Below, in pieces: positions 8,520 to 17,001 of a DNA stretch of 34,488 nucleotides (positions are counted from its first letter, which is position 1; each line of letters opens with the position of its first letter). The DNA is from Anaerolineae bacterium (lineage in GTDB: Bacteria; Chloroflexota; Anaerolineae; Promineifilales; Promineifilaceae). Location: contig JANTHP010000009.1 of assembly GCA_024762395.1 (NCBI GenBank), positions 1 to 34,488 on the forward strand, read 5' to 3'. Under the pieces are notes generated by a model, which worked only from the letters and a program-made list of their open reading frames with translations, had not been told where the DNA came from and did not search any database. Both the position numbers and the translations under genes were made by a program.

Positions 8520-9239
8520 ATGAAATTACGACGTCGTTCAAAAAAACAGACGGATGAAACGAGTATGTCTTTATCGTTATCAATTCAAGATGACTCGCCT
8601 TTGATGGTGTTTCCAGCTAAAGTGATTGGTCCACTGCGACATATGCTTGGACGTGTTACCCGCAAGGGGGCGTTTCCGGCGCGGTTGGCGATGGTGTCTT
8701 CTTTGCGTCAGGAAGGTGTGACGTATTTGGCGCATGCGCTGGCGGCAACGATGGCGCATGATTTGGAAGCGACGATTTGTGTGGTTGAATTGAATTGGCA
8801 GTGGCCGTCGGCGGAATTGGCTTCTGTAATGAGGAATGGGGGATTAACGGCCGTTCTCACCGGCGAATCAGAATTAGAAGATGTCATCATCCCTACCAGC
8901 TTGCCTAACTTGTCATTACTGCCTGCGGGAGACATGGTGGAAGATGACCGGGCGAGTTTTGCCAGAAGCTCATCATTAAAGCAGGTAATTGAGAAGTTAA
9001 GCGAGCAATTTGACCATTTAGTACTGGATATTCCGGCTATTTTAGCATCTTATGACGCGATCCCCTTAGCTTCATTAGGTTCAGATGCCTGTTTGGTGGT
9101 GCATCAAGGCGTTACCTCAATTGATGATGCAAAACTGGCATTAGACGATATTGATCATCTTTCCTTACTTGGCGTTATCATGAACAAAGTTCATTTAGAA
9201 ACGCCGTCAATGTTGCTAAAAATCATTCCTCAACAATAG
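8520..9239 (+). CDS. BY-kinase/CpsD-like ATPase with degenerate Walker motifs
   Basis: A 239-residue protein with the fold order of the CpsD/Wzc-C bacterial tyrosine kinase and MinD-like family, which works with Wzz-type co-polymerases. The pattern is recognisable: a beta strand then SSLRQEGVTYLAHALA where family members have a GEGKS/T P-loop, ICVVELN where they have IDAD (Walker A'), and HLVLDIPAIL matching Walker B (IIDTPP). However, the P-loop Lys is replaced by Val67 and the Gly by Gln64, and the A' aspartates are Glu90 and Asn92. There is no C-terminal tyrosine cluster. Catalysis therefore seems unlikely, and a structural partner of the co-polymerase at 5929 is more plausible. The family call is mine from motif order and is moderately sure. 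Confidence 0.65.
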   Translation: MKLRRRSKKQTDETSMSLSLSIQDDSPLMVFPAKVIGPLRHMLGRVTRKGAFPARLAMVSSLRQEGVTYLAHALAATMAHDLEATICVVELNWQWPSAELASVMRNGGLTAVLTGESELEDVIIPTSLPNLSLLPAGDMVEDDRASFARSSSLKQVIEKLSEQFDHLVLDIPAILASYDAIPLASLGSDACLVVHQGVTSIDDAKLALDDIDHLSLLGVIMNKVHLETPSMLLKIIPQQ

Positions 9240-9245
9240 GCAGCG

Positions 9246-9389
9246 ATGGTTATTTGGCTCGGTTATTTGGCGATCAGTTTTATAGGCGGCGTGATCTTGT
9301 GGCGGAGTAAATCAATCTGGAAACTGATTGGTTTGGCTTTAATCGTTTTGGCTATTTCCGCTTTTTATTATATTGGGTGGAAATTTTAA
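9246..9389 (+). CDS. Small two-helix membrane protein (47 aa)
   Basis: A short open frame of 47 residues: it starts MVIWLGYLAISFIGG, has a short positively charged turn WRSKSIWK, then a second hydrophobic run LIGLALIVLAISAFYYIG. This is the pattern of a helical hairpin with a cytoplasmic or periplasmic basic loop. It begins seven bases after the preceding stop. Its TAA stop overlaps the ATG of the polymerase gene as TAATG at 9387-9391, implying translational coupling. I do not know a family for it. It could be an accessory subunit of the polymerase/ligase. Its position and overlap make it more likely real than random, but conservation is unchecked. Confidence 0.55.
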   Translation: MVIWLGYLAISFIGGVILWRSKSIWKLIGLALIVLAISAFYYIGWKF

Positions 9390-10951
9390 TGACTTTTGTT
9401 TCCGGCGATATGCGTTTGAAGAGCGTGCAAGCGCAAAAATCGCGCGCAAATATTGTGTGGGCTGTTTGGTTTACGGGCATATTGGGGATAACGGCCGTTA
9501 TCGGTCTCCTCATGTTATTAATTGGCCCTCACTTCGCATTTGTTGCTTGGATTCTGTTCGTGGTAGGAGCCGTGGCCATCCTGTTCCGACCGCGTTATGG
9601 GGTGTACCTGATAATATTTTTCTCCCTGGTTGGCGACGCCAGAATGATGGATTGGTATCCATTCAACAAAAACTTCTCCAGCATCGAATCACTGCTTTAT
9701 TTGAACGACTCAATAATCATTAGTCCACTAGAAGTATATTTAGTCATTACACTCATTTCCTGGCTGGGGCAATCCCTTATTCAGCGTAAACTAAAATTCC
9801 ATAAAGGCCCATTATTTTGGCCCATCATCGCTTTTTTCGCGTTCATCATAATTGGTTTGGTTTATGGCATAGGAACAGGTGGCAACATAAACATAGCTTT
9901 GTGGGAAGCCCGCCCCATGTTCTACTTGCCGATAATGTTCATATTAGTAAGTAACTTATTTACCAAGCGTAGACAAATCAATTACTTAATGTGGACCGTT
10001 ATGATTGCTTTATTCATTGAAGGCCTCATTGGCACCCATTATTATTTTGTGATTTTAGGGGGGGATTTGAGTTCTGTACAGGGCATTACAGAACATTCAG
10101 CCGCCATTCATATGAATTCCCTGTTCATCTTCATACTAGCGGCATGGCTATATGCCGGATCATGGAGCAAGCGGTTTTTACTTCCTATAATGGCCTTGCC
10201 AGTCCTGTTTTCTTACATTGCCAGTCAGCGTAGGGCGGCTTTCGTGGCATTAGCTGTTGCTCTGGCATTCATGACGATTTTTTTGTATAAGGAAAATCAA
10301 AAAGCTTTCTGGTTAATTACACCTACAGCTATGGTACTTGGCATAGCTTATCTAGGCATATTTTGGAACAACACCGGTGCGATAGGATTACCCGCTCAAG
10401 CCATTAAATCCGTCGTTGCGGAAGATCAAGCAAGCGCGCAAGATCGATCTTCAAATGTGTATCGTGAAATTGAAAATATAAATGCAAGTTATACCATTCA
10501 TCAAAGCCCATTGATGGGGGTGGGTTTTGGCCAGCCATTCTATTTTTTCGTGCCTCTACCCGACATTAGCTTTTTTGTCTGGTGGGAATACATTACTCAC
10601 AATTCAATTGCCTGGATATGGATGAAAATGGGGGTTGGCGGGTTCATGGTGATGATGATTCTTGTCGGTATGTCCATCATGGTGGGAGTCCGGGTCTTAT
10701 GGCGCGTTCCCCGCGATGATATGAGCGCTATCACCCTAACCGTACTTTTGTACATTGTTATGCACTTTATTTATGCGTATGTAGATATGTCCTGGGAAGC
10801 GCAAAATATGGTGTACGTAGGCGTATCAATGGGCATAATAAATAGTTTGGAGCGTATTGTAGCTCAACCGACGCCCATTAAGCCCAAGCGGTGGCCCTGG
10901 CAGCCAGACACGTCGCCGCCGCCAGGATTGAAACCCTTATTTGTCGAGTAA
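9389..10951 (+). CDS. Wzy/WaaL-like O-antigen polymerase or ligase
   Basis: Encodes 520 residues from ATG 9389, which overlaps the stop of the small membrane protein; GTG 9377 is an in-frame alternative. About 10-12 membrane segments are visible, with a larger extracytoplasmic loop at about 320-400. The ASQRRAAFVALAVAL stretch followed by that loop and THNSIAWIWMKMGVGG (a His-Asn in a W/G-rich setting) match the Wzy_C/O-antigen ligase superfamily, which joins repeat units to a growing chain or ligates polymer to a carrier. Polymerase and ligase cannot be told apart from sequence. It lies between the flippase and acyltransferases, as expected for a Wzx/Wzy cluster. It has one ACGGCCGT site near its start and none after. 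Confidence 0.8.
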   Translation: MTFVSGDMRLKSVQAQKSRANIVWAVWFTGILGITAVIGLLMLLIGPHFAFVAWILFVVGAVAILFRPRYGVYLIIFFSLVGDARMMDWYPFNKNFSSIESLLYLNDSIIISPLEVYLVITLISWLGQSLIQRKLKFHKGPLFWPIIAFFAFIIIGLVYGIGTGGNINIALWEARPMFYLPIMFILVSNLFTKRRQINYLMWTVMIALFIEGLIGTHYYFVILGGDLSSVQGITEHSAAIHMNSLFIFILAAWLYAGSWSKRFLLPIMALPVLFSYIASQRRAAFVALAVALAFMTIFLYKENQKAFWLITPTAMVLGIAYLGIFWNNTGAIGLPAQAIKSVVAEDQASAQDRSSNVYREIENINASYTIHQSPLMGVGFGQPFYFFVPLPDISFFVWWEYITHNSIAWIWMKMGVGGFMVMMILVGMSIMVGVRVLWRVPRDDMSAITLTVLLYIVMHFIYAYVDMSWEAQNMVYVGVSMGIINSLERIVAQPTPIKPKRWPWQPDTSPPPGLKPLFVE

Positions 10952-10966
10952 TGTTAGAGGAAGTAC

Positions 10967-11551
10967 ATGGAGAAGTTAATAAAAGTCATTCAAGAAGAAT
11001 TTAGCAACTTTCAATGGCGATGGCAGTTAGCGCGTTTGCTGACGCTGCCATTTCCAATATATGCTGGCAATCGCTTCAGGGCTGCTGCTTTACGACTGGC
11101 AGGTATTTCGGTTGGGCGCGGCACGCTTATACAAGGGCTGCCTATCATTTTTGGGCCTGGTAAGTGGGGAGAGCGCTTTAGTATTGGGGAAACCTGTGTG
11201 TTTAGCACTCGGATTTATTTTGATTTAGCGGCGCCAATCACGATTGGAGATGCTGTGCATATTGGCCCCCGAACAATGTTGGTTACGGGCGGCCATAAAA
11301 TTGGGCCGCCAACTCGTCGTTCAGGTCAAACAGCGCGTTTACCGATCAAAATCGGCAATGGCGCATGGTTGGGTGCACGCTGCATGATTATGCCCGGTGT
11401 AACAATCGGCGAGGGCGCCGTTATTGCTGCCGGCTCGCTTGTGCGTAAGGATGTGCCGCCTCATACATTAGTTGCCGGAGTTCCTGCTGTGATTAAACGA
11501 CAGCTTGAAGGCCCGGTAGAAAAAACTGTTTCTCAAATGGAGGCTTCATAA
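10967..11551 (+). CDS. Hexapeptide-repeat acyltransferase (WcaF/Maa-like)
   Basis: A 194-residue left-handed beta-helix protein, probably an O-acetyltransferase acting on a sugar of the polysaccharide. The N-terminal third is helical (FQWRWQLARLLTLPFP), then hexapeptide repeats run from about 85 to 180, for example PITIGDAVHIGPRT and VTIGEGAVIAAGSLV. A likely catalytic His is in TGGHKIGPP at about residue 109. The C-terminal DVPPHTLVAGVPAVIKR is the usual end of the family. GAGGA lies upstream of the ATG. The stop is separated by one base from the next acyltransferase start, so the pair is translated together. Confidence 0.85.
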   Translation: MEKLIKVIQEEFSNFQWRWQLARLLTLPFPIYAGNRFRAAALRLAGISVGRGTLIQGLPIIFGPGKWGERFSIGETCVFSTRIYFDLAAPITIGDAVHIGPRTMLVTGGHKIGPPTRRSGQTARLPIKIGNGAWLGARCMIMPGVTIGEGAVIAAGSLVRKDVPPHTLVAGVPAVIKRQLEGPVEKTVSQMEAS

Positions 11552-11552
11552 T

Positions 11553-12095
11553 ATGTCAATGACCTTCGCGGAAATGTGGAATAATGGCTGGGCGGCTTTG
11601 CGCGCCTATTGGTATTTTCGCCGGGCTACCGAATTGGGATCAAAGGTGCGTGTTTGGGGCAACCCTGCAATCCGAAACAGGGGGCGCATGGTGATTCATG
11701 ATCGGGTGCGGGTGTATTCGACGATGGCCAGAACTGAAATGGGCGTTGGGCCTGATGGATTACTGGAGATTGGCGAGGGGACATCTATTAATTGGGGGGT
11801 TTCAATAGCGGCCACTAAGTTAGTCAAAATTGGCGCCAATTGTATGATTGGGGCGCAGGTGATGATGATGGATACCGATTTTCATCGTATGGAGCCGGAT
11901 CGTCGTATGGAACGGCCGGAATCGGAGCCGATCATTTTAGAAGATAATGTATGGCTGGCCGGGCGCGTTATTGTATTGCGCGGCGTGACGATCGGACATG
12001 ACAGCGTTGTTGGGGCAGGGAGTGTGGTGGCGCGAGATATTCCACCTCGTTCGGTAGCGGTGGGCTTTCCTGCCCGTGTGGTTCAAAAGTTGTAG
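11553..12095 (+). CDS. Hexapeptide-repeat acyltransferase (second)
   Basis: A 180-residue left-handed beta-helix acyltransferase, distinct in sequence from its neighbour at 10967. Hexapeptide repeats extend from about 65 to 170 (LVKIGANCMIGAQV, NVWLAGRVIVLRGVTIGHDSVVGAGSVV), with the likely catalytic His in DTDFHRME near residue 111 and the family's terminal PPRSVAVGFPARVV. It probably acetylates another position of the repeat unit. It begins one base after the previous stop. The substrate cannot be deduced. Confidence 0.85.
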   Translation: MSMTFAEMWNNGWAALRAYWYFRRATELGSKVRVWGNPAIRNRGRMVIHDRVRVYSTMARTEMGVGPDGLLEIGEGTSINWGVSIAATKLVKIGANCMIGAQVMMMDTDFHRMEPDRRMERPESEPIILEDNVWLAGRVIVLRGVTIGHDSVVGAGSVVARDIPPRSVAVGFPARVVQKL

Positions 12096-12170
12096 TTAAT
12101 TGCAGATAATAACAGCGGTGATGAATTTAAAACTATTTGTCACCTGCTCGTATGGGACGGCAGTTGGATT

Positions 12171-13181
12171 ATGGTACGAATGAATGGGGATGCAGCCACG
12201 TATAAAATTAGCGTGGTTTTGCCGACTTATAATCGGTTGGCGCGATTGAAGCAGGTATTGGCCGGGTTAGAGCGGCAAACTTATCCGCTGGCTGATTTTG
12301 AGGTTGTGGTGGTTTCTGATGGTTCTAGCGACGGTACGCACGAATTTTTAGAAGGGATGGATACGCCGATCAATTTGAATGTTGTGGTGCAATCTAATCA
12401 AGGCGTATCTATGGCCCGTAATTGCGGTGTTGATGAAGCAAAGGGCGAGATTATTTTATTTATAGATGATGATGTTGTGCCAAAAGAAGCGCTTGTAGCT
12501 GAACATATGCGTTTGCATGAGGCGTATGGGGGCGATTTGGTTGTGTTGGGAACGGTTTTGCCGCCCCCTGATTTCCCCTTGTCTCCATGGTCTCAGTGGG
12601 AACAGGTGAAGTTGCTGGAAATGTATGAGGCTTTGTCGAGTGGGGCTGTTGAGATATCGGCGCGGCATTATTTTTCGGGTAATTCTTCGATGCCGCGTAA
12701 GCTTTTTTTGGCGTGTGGCGGTTTTGATCCTGAGTTTCGCCGCGCTGAGGATTTGGAGTTTGGTTATCGGCTAGGCGGTTGTGACGGCGTTCGCTTTATG
12801 TTTAATGAGGAAGCGGCTGGCTATCATTATTCAGAGCGTAGTTTTGCGTCTTGGATTAACATTCCTTATGTGTACGGCCGTAATTTTGTCCTCTTTGCCA
12901 CGCGAAAAGGGCAGGGGTGGCTGCTGCCGACTTTGCTACGGGAATCCAGAGACCGCCACCCCTTTGTGCGGGCTTTGGTCTGGATGTGTTTGGATCGGCC
13001 GTTGTTAAGCAAAATGAGCCTGGGCGCCTTAAAAACGATAGCCAGGCTGGCCCCACCATTGAGCAATATGGCTTACAGCGGTATTTTTAACTTACTTAAT
13101 TATCAGGGAATGGCTGATGAGATGAACGGCCGTTCCGCCTTTTATCGAGCCGTAGCAGAAGCGATGCACTCAAATGGATAA
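12171..13181 (+). CDS. Family 2 glycosyltransferase
   Basis: A 336-residue GT-A fold glycosyltransferase, expected to add a sugar to the lipid-linked repeat unit on the cytoplasmic face. The N-terminal ISVVLPTYNR is the GT2 signature, SDGSSDGT at about 49-56 belongs to the nucleotide site, DDD at 99-101 (LFIDDDVVP) is the metal-binding motif, and AED near 191 supplies the catalytic-base region. It has no membrane segments except weak C-terminal hydrophobicity, so it is likely peripheral. ATG 12180 is an alternative start. It follows the acyltransferases after 75 bases. Confidence 0.88.
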   Translation: MVRMNGDAATYKISVVLPTYNRLARLKQVLAGLERQTYPLADFEVVVVSDGSSDGTHEFLEGMDTPINLNVVVQSNQGVSMARNCGVDEAKGEIILFIDDDVVPKEALVAEHMRLHEAYGGDLVVLGTVLPPPDFPLSPWSQWEQVKLLEMYEALSSGAVEISARHYFSGNSSMPRKLFLACGGFDPEFRRAEDLEFGYRLGGCDGVRFMFNEEAAGYHYSERSFASWINIPYVYGRNFVLFATRKGQGWLLPTLLRESRDRHPFVRALVWMCLDRPLLSKMSLGALKTIARLAPPLSNMAYSGIFNLLNYQGMADEMNGRSAFYRAVAEAMHSNG

Positions 13182-13217
13182 TATACTGATTACCTGAAGT
13201 GAAGGCGGAAGCGGCTT

Positions 13218-14873
13218 ATGACGCAAATAAAACGCATTATTGGATTGGCTTGGACACTTTACATATTAACTGCTTGCACAGCAACAGATCAAGGGGCCTC
13301 AAACAGCGCGCCAATGCCTGTCCCTACCTCGCATCCATTCCTGAACGCCGAGTCTACACCCACAGATGAACAAACAGAAGGCTCTTTTGACGGCGCTTCG
13401 GCCGCCGCAGGCGGCGCCATATTAAACCCTTCAGTTGCTGAGGGGGAATCTGGTGTGGTGATTGCCTGGGTGACCAGCGCCCACGCCATTGGCAGTATTG
13501 CCTATGGCCAGACGGAACAATACGAAATAGGGGAAATGCACGATGATTTAGCCTTGACGCAGCATGCCTTTGTTTTGACCGGTTTAGAGCCGGAGACTAC
13601 TTATTATTATCGTATTACATCAGTGGATTCTGCGACGAATGCAGCGAGTACGCTTGATGGTTCTTTTGAAACAGTTCGACAAAGCCCTGTGATTGATGTG
13701 TGGTATGGCCTTGAACAATCTTTTGGTCAGAATGGAACCCCGCAGCGATGGGTAAACATATTGGGGCGTGTTTTTGACACAGAAGGCGTGAGTTCATTGG
13801 CCTATTCGCTGAATGGGCAGCCAAGTCAGCCGCTTTCCATCGGGCCGGATATGCGCCGCCTGGCCGAAGCCGGCGATTTCAATGTGGATATTGCCCGCGA
13901 CGATCTTTTGTCTGGCGAAAATGAGATGTTGTTAACGGCCGTTGATATTCTTGGCAATCAGGCAGTGGTGACGGTAACGATCAATTACGAGAATGATACT
14001 ATCTGGCCGGGAATGTATGAGATTGATTGGCCGCTTGTATCAAATGTGCAGGATGTGGTTGAGGTTGTGGATGGCCTCTGGGATGTTGATGAAGAAGGCA
14101 TACGAACGGCCGAACCCGGTTATAACCGTATGCTTGTTGTGGGCGATGTTGCCTGGACGGATTATGAGGCGGCTGTACCGGTTATAGTTCATGATGTGCT
14201 TTTTGATGAAGGGAGTGGCGGAAGCCCCGGTTTAGGGTTTTTTGCCAGGTGGACAGGTCACACGGATATCCCCGAAGCAGGCTGGCAGCCCAGAATTGGG
14301 TGGCAGCCGTTTGGCGCGATTGCCTGGTACCGCTGGGATACGCCGGAGATGGGTTTCCTTCGTTTAGAAGGCATGTTTAACGATGTGGCGGATATGCCTG
14401 TTGATTTGCCGGCTTTGGAACAACGGTATATTTTCAAACTGCGTGTTGAAACGCTGGATAATGGCGAAAGCCGGTACAGCTTTAAGGTTTGGCCGGATGA
14501 GGAGCCGGAACCTGATGATTGGGATTTGGTGAATGAGATGCGAGGTCTCCCCAATGGTTCGCTGGCATTGGTAGCGCATCAGGTTGATGCCAGTTTTGGC
14601 GATGTGACGATTACGCAGTTAGCGCCGCCAGCGCCATTTCCTTTTTTGCCTGATCTTACGAGCCTGGATAGTTTTAACATGCTTACGCTACCACTAACTG
14701 GGACGATTCCTATTACGACAACAGAACCCATCACGGAAAGTGGTTCGCTTCCGTGCAGTCTGTGTATCGCTTCTATTCCCGGTGCAATAAGGGACACCTT
14801 GTTGGTGAAACCTGCTGGTTTTGTGGCTGATGTTCCGAATGTGCGTTTGTTTGCGGTGAGGCGGCTGGGATGA
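13218..14873 (+). CDS. Surface lipoprotein with FN3-like and beta-sandwich domains
   Basis: A 551-residue lipoprotein: signal peptide with lipobox LTAC and lipidation Cys20, then a Ser/Thr/Pro-rich linker to about 55. Residues about 65-150 look like a fibronectin-III domain of the kind found at the N-terminus of purple acid phosphatases (GLEPETTYYYRI). About 155-255 is an Ig/cadherin-like segment. About 265-480 has the composition of a concanavalin-like or laminin-G-like sandwich (LGFFARWTG, YIFKLRVETLDNG). I see no catalytic residues. It may bind or anchor polysaccharide outside the membrane. Its TGA stop overlaps the next ATG (ATGA), so the two lipoproteins are coupled. Confidence 0.75.
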   Translation: MTQIKRIIGLAWTLYILTACTATDQGASNSAPMPVPTSHPFLNAESTPTDEQTEGSFDGASAAAGGAILNPSVAEGESGVVIAWVTSAHAIGSIAYGQTEQYEIGEMHDDLALTQHAFVLTGLEPETTYYYRITSVDSATNAASTLDGSFETVRQSPVIDVWYGLEQSFGQNGTPQRWVNILGRVFDTEGVSSLAYSLNGQPSQPLSIGPDMRRLAEAGDFNVDIARDDLLSGENEMLLTAVDILGNQAVVTVTINYENDTIWPGMYEIDWPLVSNVQDVVEVVDGLWDVDEEGIRTAEPGYNRMLVVGDVAWTDYEAAVPVIVHDVLFDEGSGGSPGLGFFARWTGHTDIPEAGWQPRIGWQPFGAIAWYRWDTPEMGFLRLEGMFNDVADMPVDLPALEQRYIFKLRVETLDNGESRYSFKVWPDEEPEPDDWDLVNEMRGLPNGSLALVAHQVDASFGDVTITQLAPPAPFPFLPDLTSLDSFNMLTLPLTGTIPITTTEPITESGSLPCSLCIASIPGAIRDTLLVKPAGFVADVPNVRLFAVRRLG

Positions 14874-15667
14874 TGGGAAAGTGGCGAGCCATATTGGGAA
14901 TGGGGATGGTTGTTATGGGGATATTGGCGGCTGGCTGTGTGGATGTTGCTTCTAATGAAGAGACTGATAGTGTGCCAACGCCTACGATCAATCCTGTTTT
15001 TGTGCTTGCTGACACGCCTACGGATGAACCATTGACGGTTGTTACGGCGACGCCGGAAGTTAGCGAGCTGCCTACGCGGGTAACGGCCGTTGCCCGCAGC
15101 CCCATTTTTGATGAAGACCTGGACCCCAATTGGGACATGCAAGCCAGTTCCGATGCTGTAATTTACTTTTTGCCGCATTCTCAGGCTGCACACAGCGGTA
15201 ACAACGCCATAGCTGTCACAGTTTGGCCTGTAGACCAGAGCTTGTATTTTCGAGTCCGGCAAGATACAACTGTAGCCTTCCCCCGCGACCACGTGATAGG
15301 TGTTAGCCTGTGGTTGTTAGGTACGACAGAGTCAATCGAGCCGGGCAATATCATCTTAACCGTAACCGGCAGCGACATTCAACCCCATTGGGCTGCCAAT
15401 GACACCTCCGCCGGCGGGACAGATGAGATATTAACCTTTTCCGGCACGCGGGCCTATTCATTGGGGTTAAGACATGCGGTTCCTGCCGGGGAGTGGGTGC
15501 GGGCAGCGGTGTTACTGGACGATTTGGTTTTCGACCCTAACCATGATGATACAGAAGTTGATGACCCTGGTTACGAGTATGTTACCGGGTTTTATGTGAC
15601 GGCCGTCGAAAATGATTTACAAAATATCTTGATTGATGATGTTGGCTTAATCATGGCAAACGATTAG
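14870..15667 (+). CDS. Surface lipoprotein with carbohydrate-binding-like domain
   Basis: A 265-residue lipoprotein with signal peptide and lipobox LAAGC (Cys23), followed by a Thr/Pro-rich linker to about 75. The rest (about 80-262) resembles a carbohydrate-binding jelly-roll: IFDEDLDPNWDMQASSDA, a series of alternating strands, and terminal NILIDDVGLIM, which is the typical last strand of such modules. No catalytic residues are apparent. Translation is probably coupled to the preceding lipoprotein through a 4-base overlap. The binding function is an inference from fold-like pattern; no ligand can be named. Confidence 0.7.
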   Translation: MMGKWRAILGMGMVVMGILAAGCVDVASNEETDSVPTPTINPVFVLADTPTDEPLTVVTATPEVSELPTRVTAVARSPIFDEDLDPNWDMQASSDAVIYFLPHSQAAHSGNNAIAVTVWPVDQSLYFRVRQDTTVAFPRDHVIGVSLWLLGTTESIEPGNIILTVTGSDIQPHWAANDTSAGGTDEILTFSGTRAYSLGLRHAVPAGEWVRAAVLLDDLVFDPNHDDTEVDDPGYEYVTGFYVTAVENDLQNILIDDVGLIMAND

Positions 15668-15691
15668 CCAACCACAAATAAAGGGTCTTTT

Positions 15692-15822
15692 GGATTTCGC
15701 GGGGTTTGCCGTGATCCGTAATGCGTGACGTGTCTCTGGTTACGCATCACGGATTACGCATTACGCCATGATTACCCCGCGAATTCCCAAAGAGCCAGGA
15801 AAGTTAAAAACGAGCGAACCCT
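15692..15822. repeat. Palindromic element C
   Basis: The gap 15668-15849 holds a long imperfect hairpin. The outer arms GGATTTCGCGGGGT (15692-15705) and 15774-15787 match at 13 of 14 positions, and the inner arm 15714-15726 pairs with 15742-15754 at 12 of 13. A 23-base stretch just downstream (15800-15822) matches 21 of 23 bases of 23662-23684, so this is a relative of element D. AGGAG at 15839-15843 then provides the ribosome-binding site of the next gene. Confidence 0.7.
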
Positions 15823-15849
15823 AAATCGGTTGTATGCAGGAGAAATTTT

Positions 15850-16998
15850 ATGCGCATTGGTTTTATAGGCTGCGGTTTCGTTGCCGATTATTACATGACG
15901 ACACTGTCTAACCATCCGGAATTAGAATTAATTGGCGTCTACGATAGAGACCCCGAACGGCTGCGAATCTTTTCCGAATATCACAACTTAGCCACATACA
16001 ATTCGTTAGACGAGATGCTGGCGGATGAAAAATTAGATATTGTGGTAAATCTGACCAATCCGCGCGAGCATTTCAATGTTTCCAAAGCGGCATTAGAGGC
16101 TGGAAAAAACGTTTATTCAGAAAAACCTTTGGCGATGAAATACGAACATGCCAAAGAGTTAGTGCGCTTGGCCAATGAACAAGGGCTGCGTTTGGCCGCG
16201 GCGCCGTGTAATTATCTCAGCGAATCGGCTCAAACTGTTTATCATGCCTTGCGTGAGAACCGTGTGGGGAAAGTCCGGTTGGTGTATGCTGAGATGGACG
16301 GGAATCTGGTTCCCAAGATGAATCATCATGAATGGAAATCGGTAACTGGCGCGCCCTGGCCGGCGAAGGATGAGTTTGAAGCCGGGTGTACGGTTGAACA
16401 TGCGGGTTACTATTTAACCTGGCTGACGATGCTTTTTGGTCCGGCCAAGAAGGTTACATCTTTTTCCAGTGTGCTAATGCCGGATAAAGGGATTGAGCTG
16501 GATACTATCACGCCGGACTATTCAACCGGGTTTATTGAGTTCGAGTCGGGCATTGTGGCTCGTCTGACAAACAGCATCATTGCCGATCATAATCATACGT
16601 TTACGATTTTTGGGGATGACGGGCTTATTCTTGTGGATAATGGCTGGCATTATGATTCTCAGGTTTATTTGCAAAAACGGCGTATGCACACCCGTTTGGC
16701 GGAGATGAAATTGTTGTACAAGCTGTTGGGGCACGGCCGTCGCAAATATTCCATGAAACGTTACCCCAACCCCAATTACAAGCGGAATACTCGTTTCAAC
16801 CATATTATGGATTACATGCGGGGCGTGGCCGAGATGGCGGCGGCGATTCGTGAGAACCGTCCCGGTTACATGACAGCAGAACATGCACTGCACATTACGG
16901 AAATCACACTCACATTGCAATACCCCGACATTATGGGGCTGCCCCGTCAAATTGAATCCACTTTTGAACCGATTTTGCCTTTGGACTGGGCGCGGTAG
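15850..16998 (+). CDS. Gfo/Idh/MocA-family oxidoreductase
   Basis: A 382-residue NAD(P)-dependent sugar oxidoreductase. The Rossmann motif is at the N-terminus (IGFIGCGFVADYY, Gly7/Gly9), followed by EKPLAMKYEHA with the family EKP motif at 91-93, whose Lys92 is catalytic in relatives. In the C-terminal domain, the usual D-x-G-x-H motif appears as EHAGYYLTW, which is atypical and may mean an unusual substrate. It probably oxidises or epimerises a nucleotide sugar or inositol-like compound for the glycan cluster. It precedes a second family member after three bases. Confidence 0.85.
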   Translation: MRIGFIGCGFVADYYMTTLSNHPELELIGVYDRDPERLRIFSEYHNLATYNSLDEMLADEKLDIVVNLTNPREHFNVSKAALEAGKNVYSEKPLAMKYEHAKELVRLANEQGLRLAAAPCNYLSESAQTVYHALRENRVGKVRLVYAEMDGNLVPKMNHHEWKSVTGAPWPAKDEFEAGCTVEHAGYYLTWLTMLFGPAKKVTSFSSVLMPDKGIELDTITPDYSTGFIEFESGIVARLTNSIIADHNHTFTIFGDDGLILVDNGWHYDSQVYLQKRRMHTRLAEMKLLYKLLGHGRRKYSMKRYPNPNYKRNTRFNHIMDYMRGVAEMAAAIRENRPGYMTAEHALHITEITLTLQYPDIMGLPRQIESTFEPILPLDWAR

Positions 16999-17001
16999 GG
17001 T

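Noticed and set aside
14579-15292. Long open frame of 237 codons on the - strand over the two lipoprotein genes
   Set aside because: The + strand frames have signal peptides, lipoboxes and a coupled stop/start; the - strand protein has no recognisable domain and looks like a shadow.
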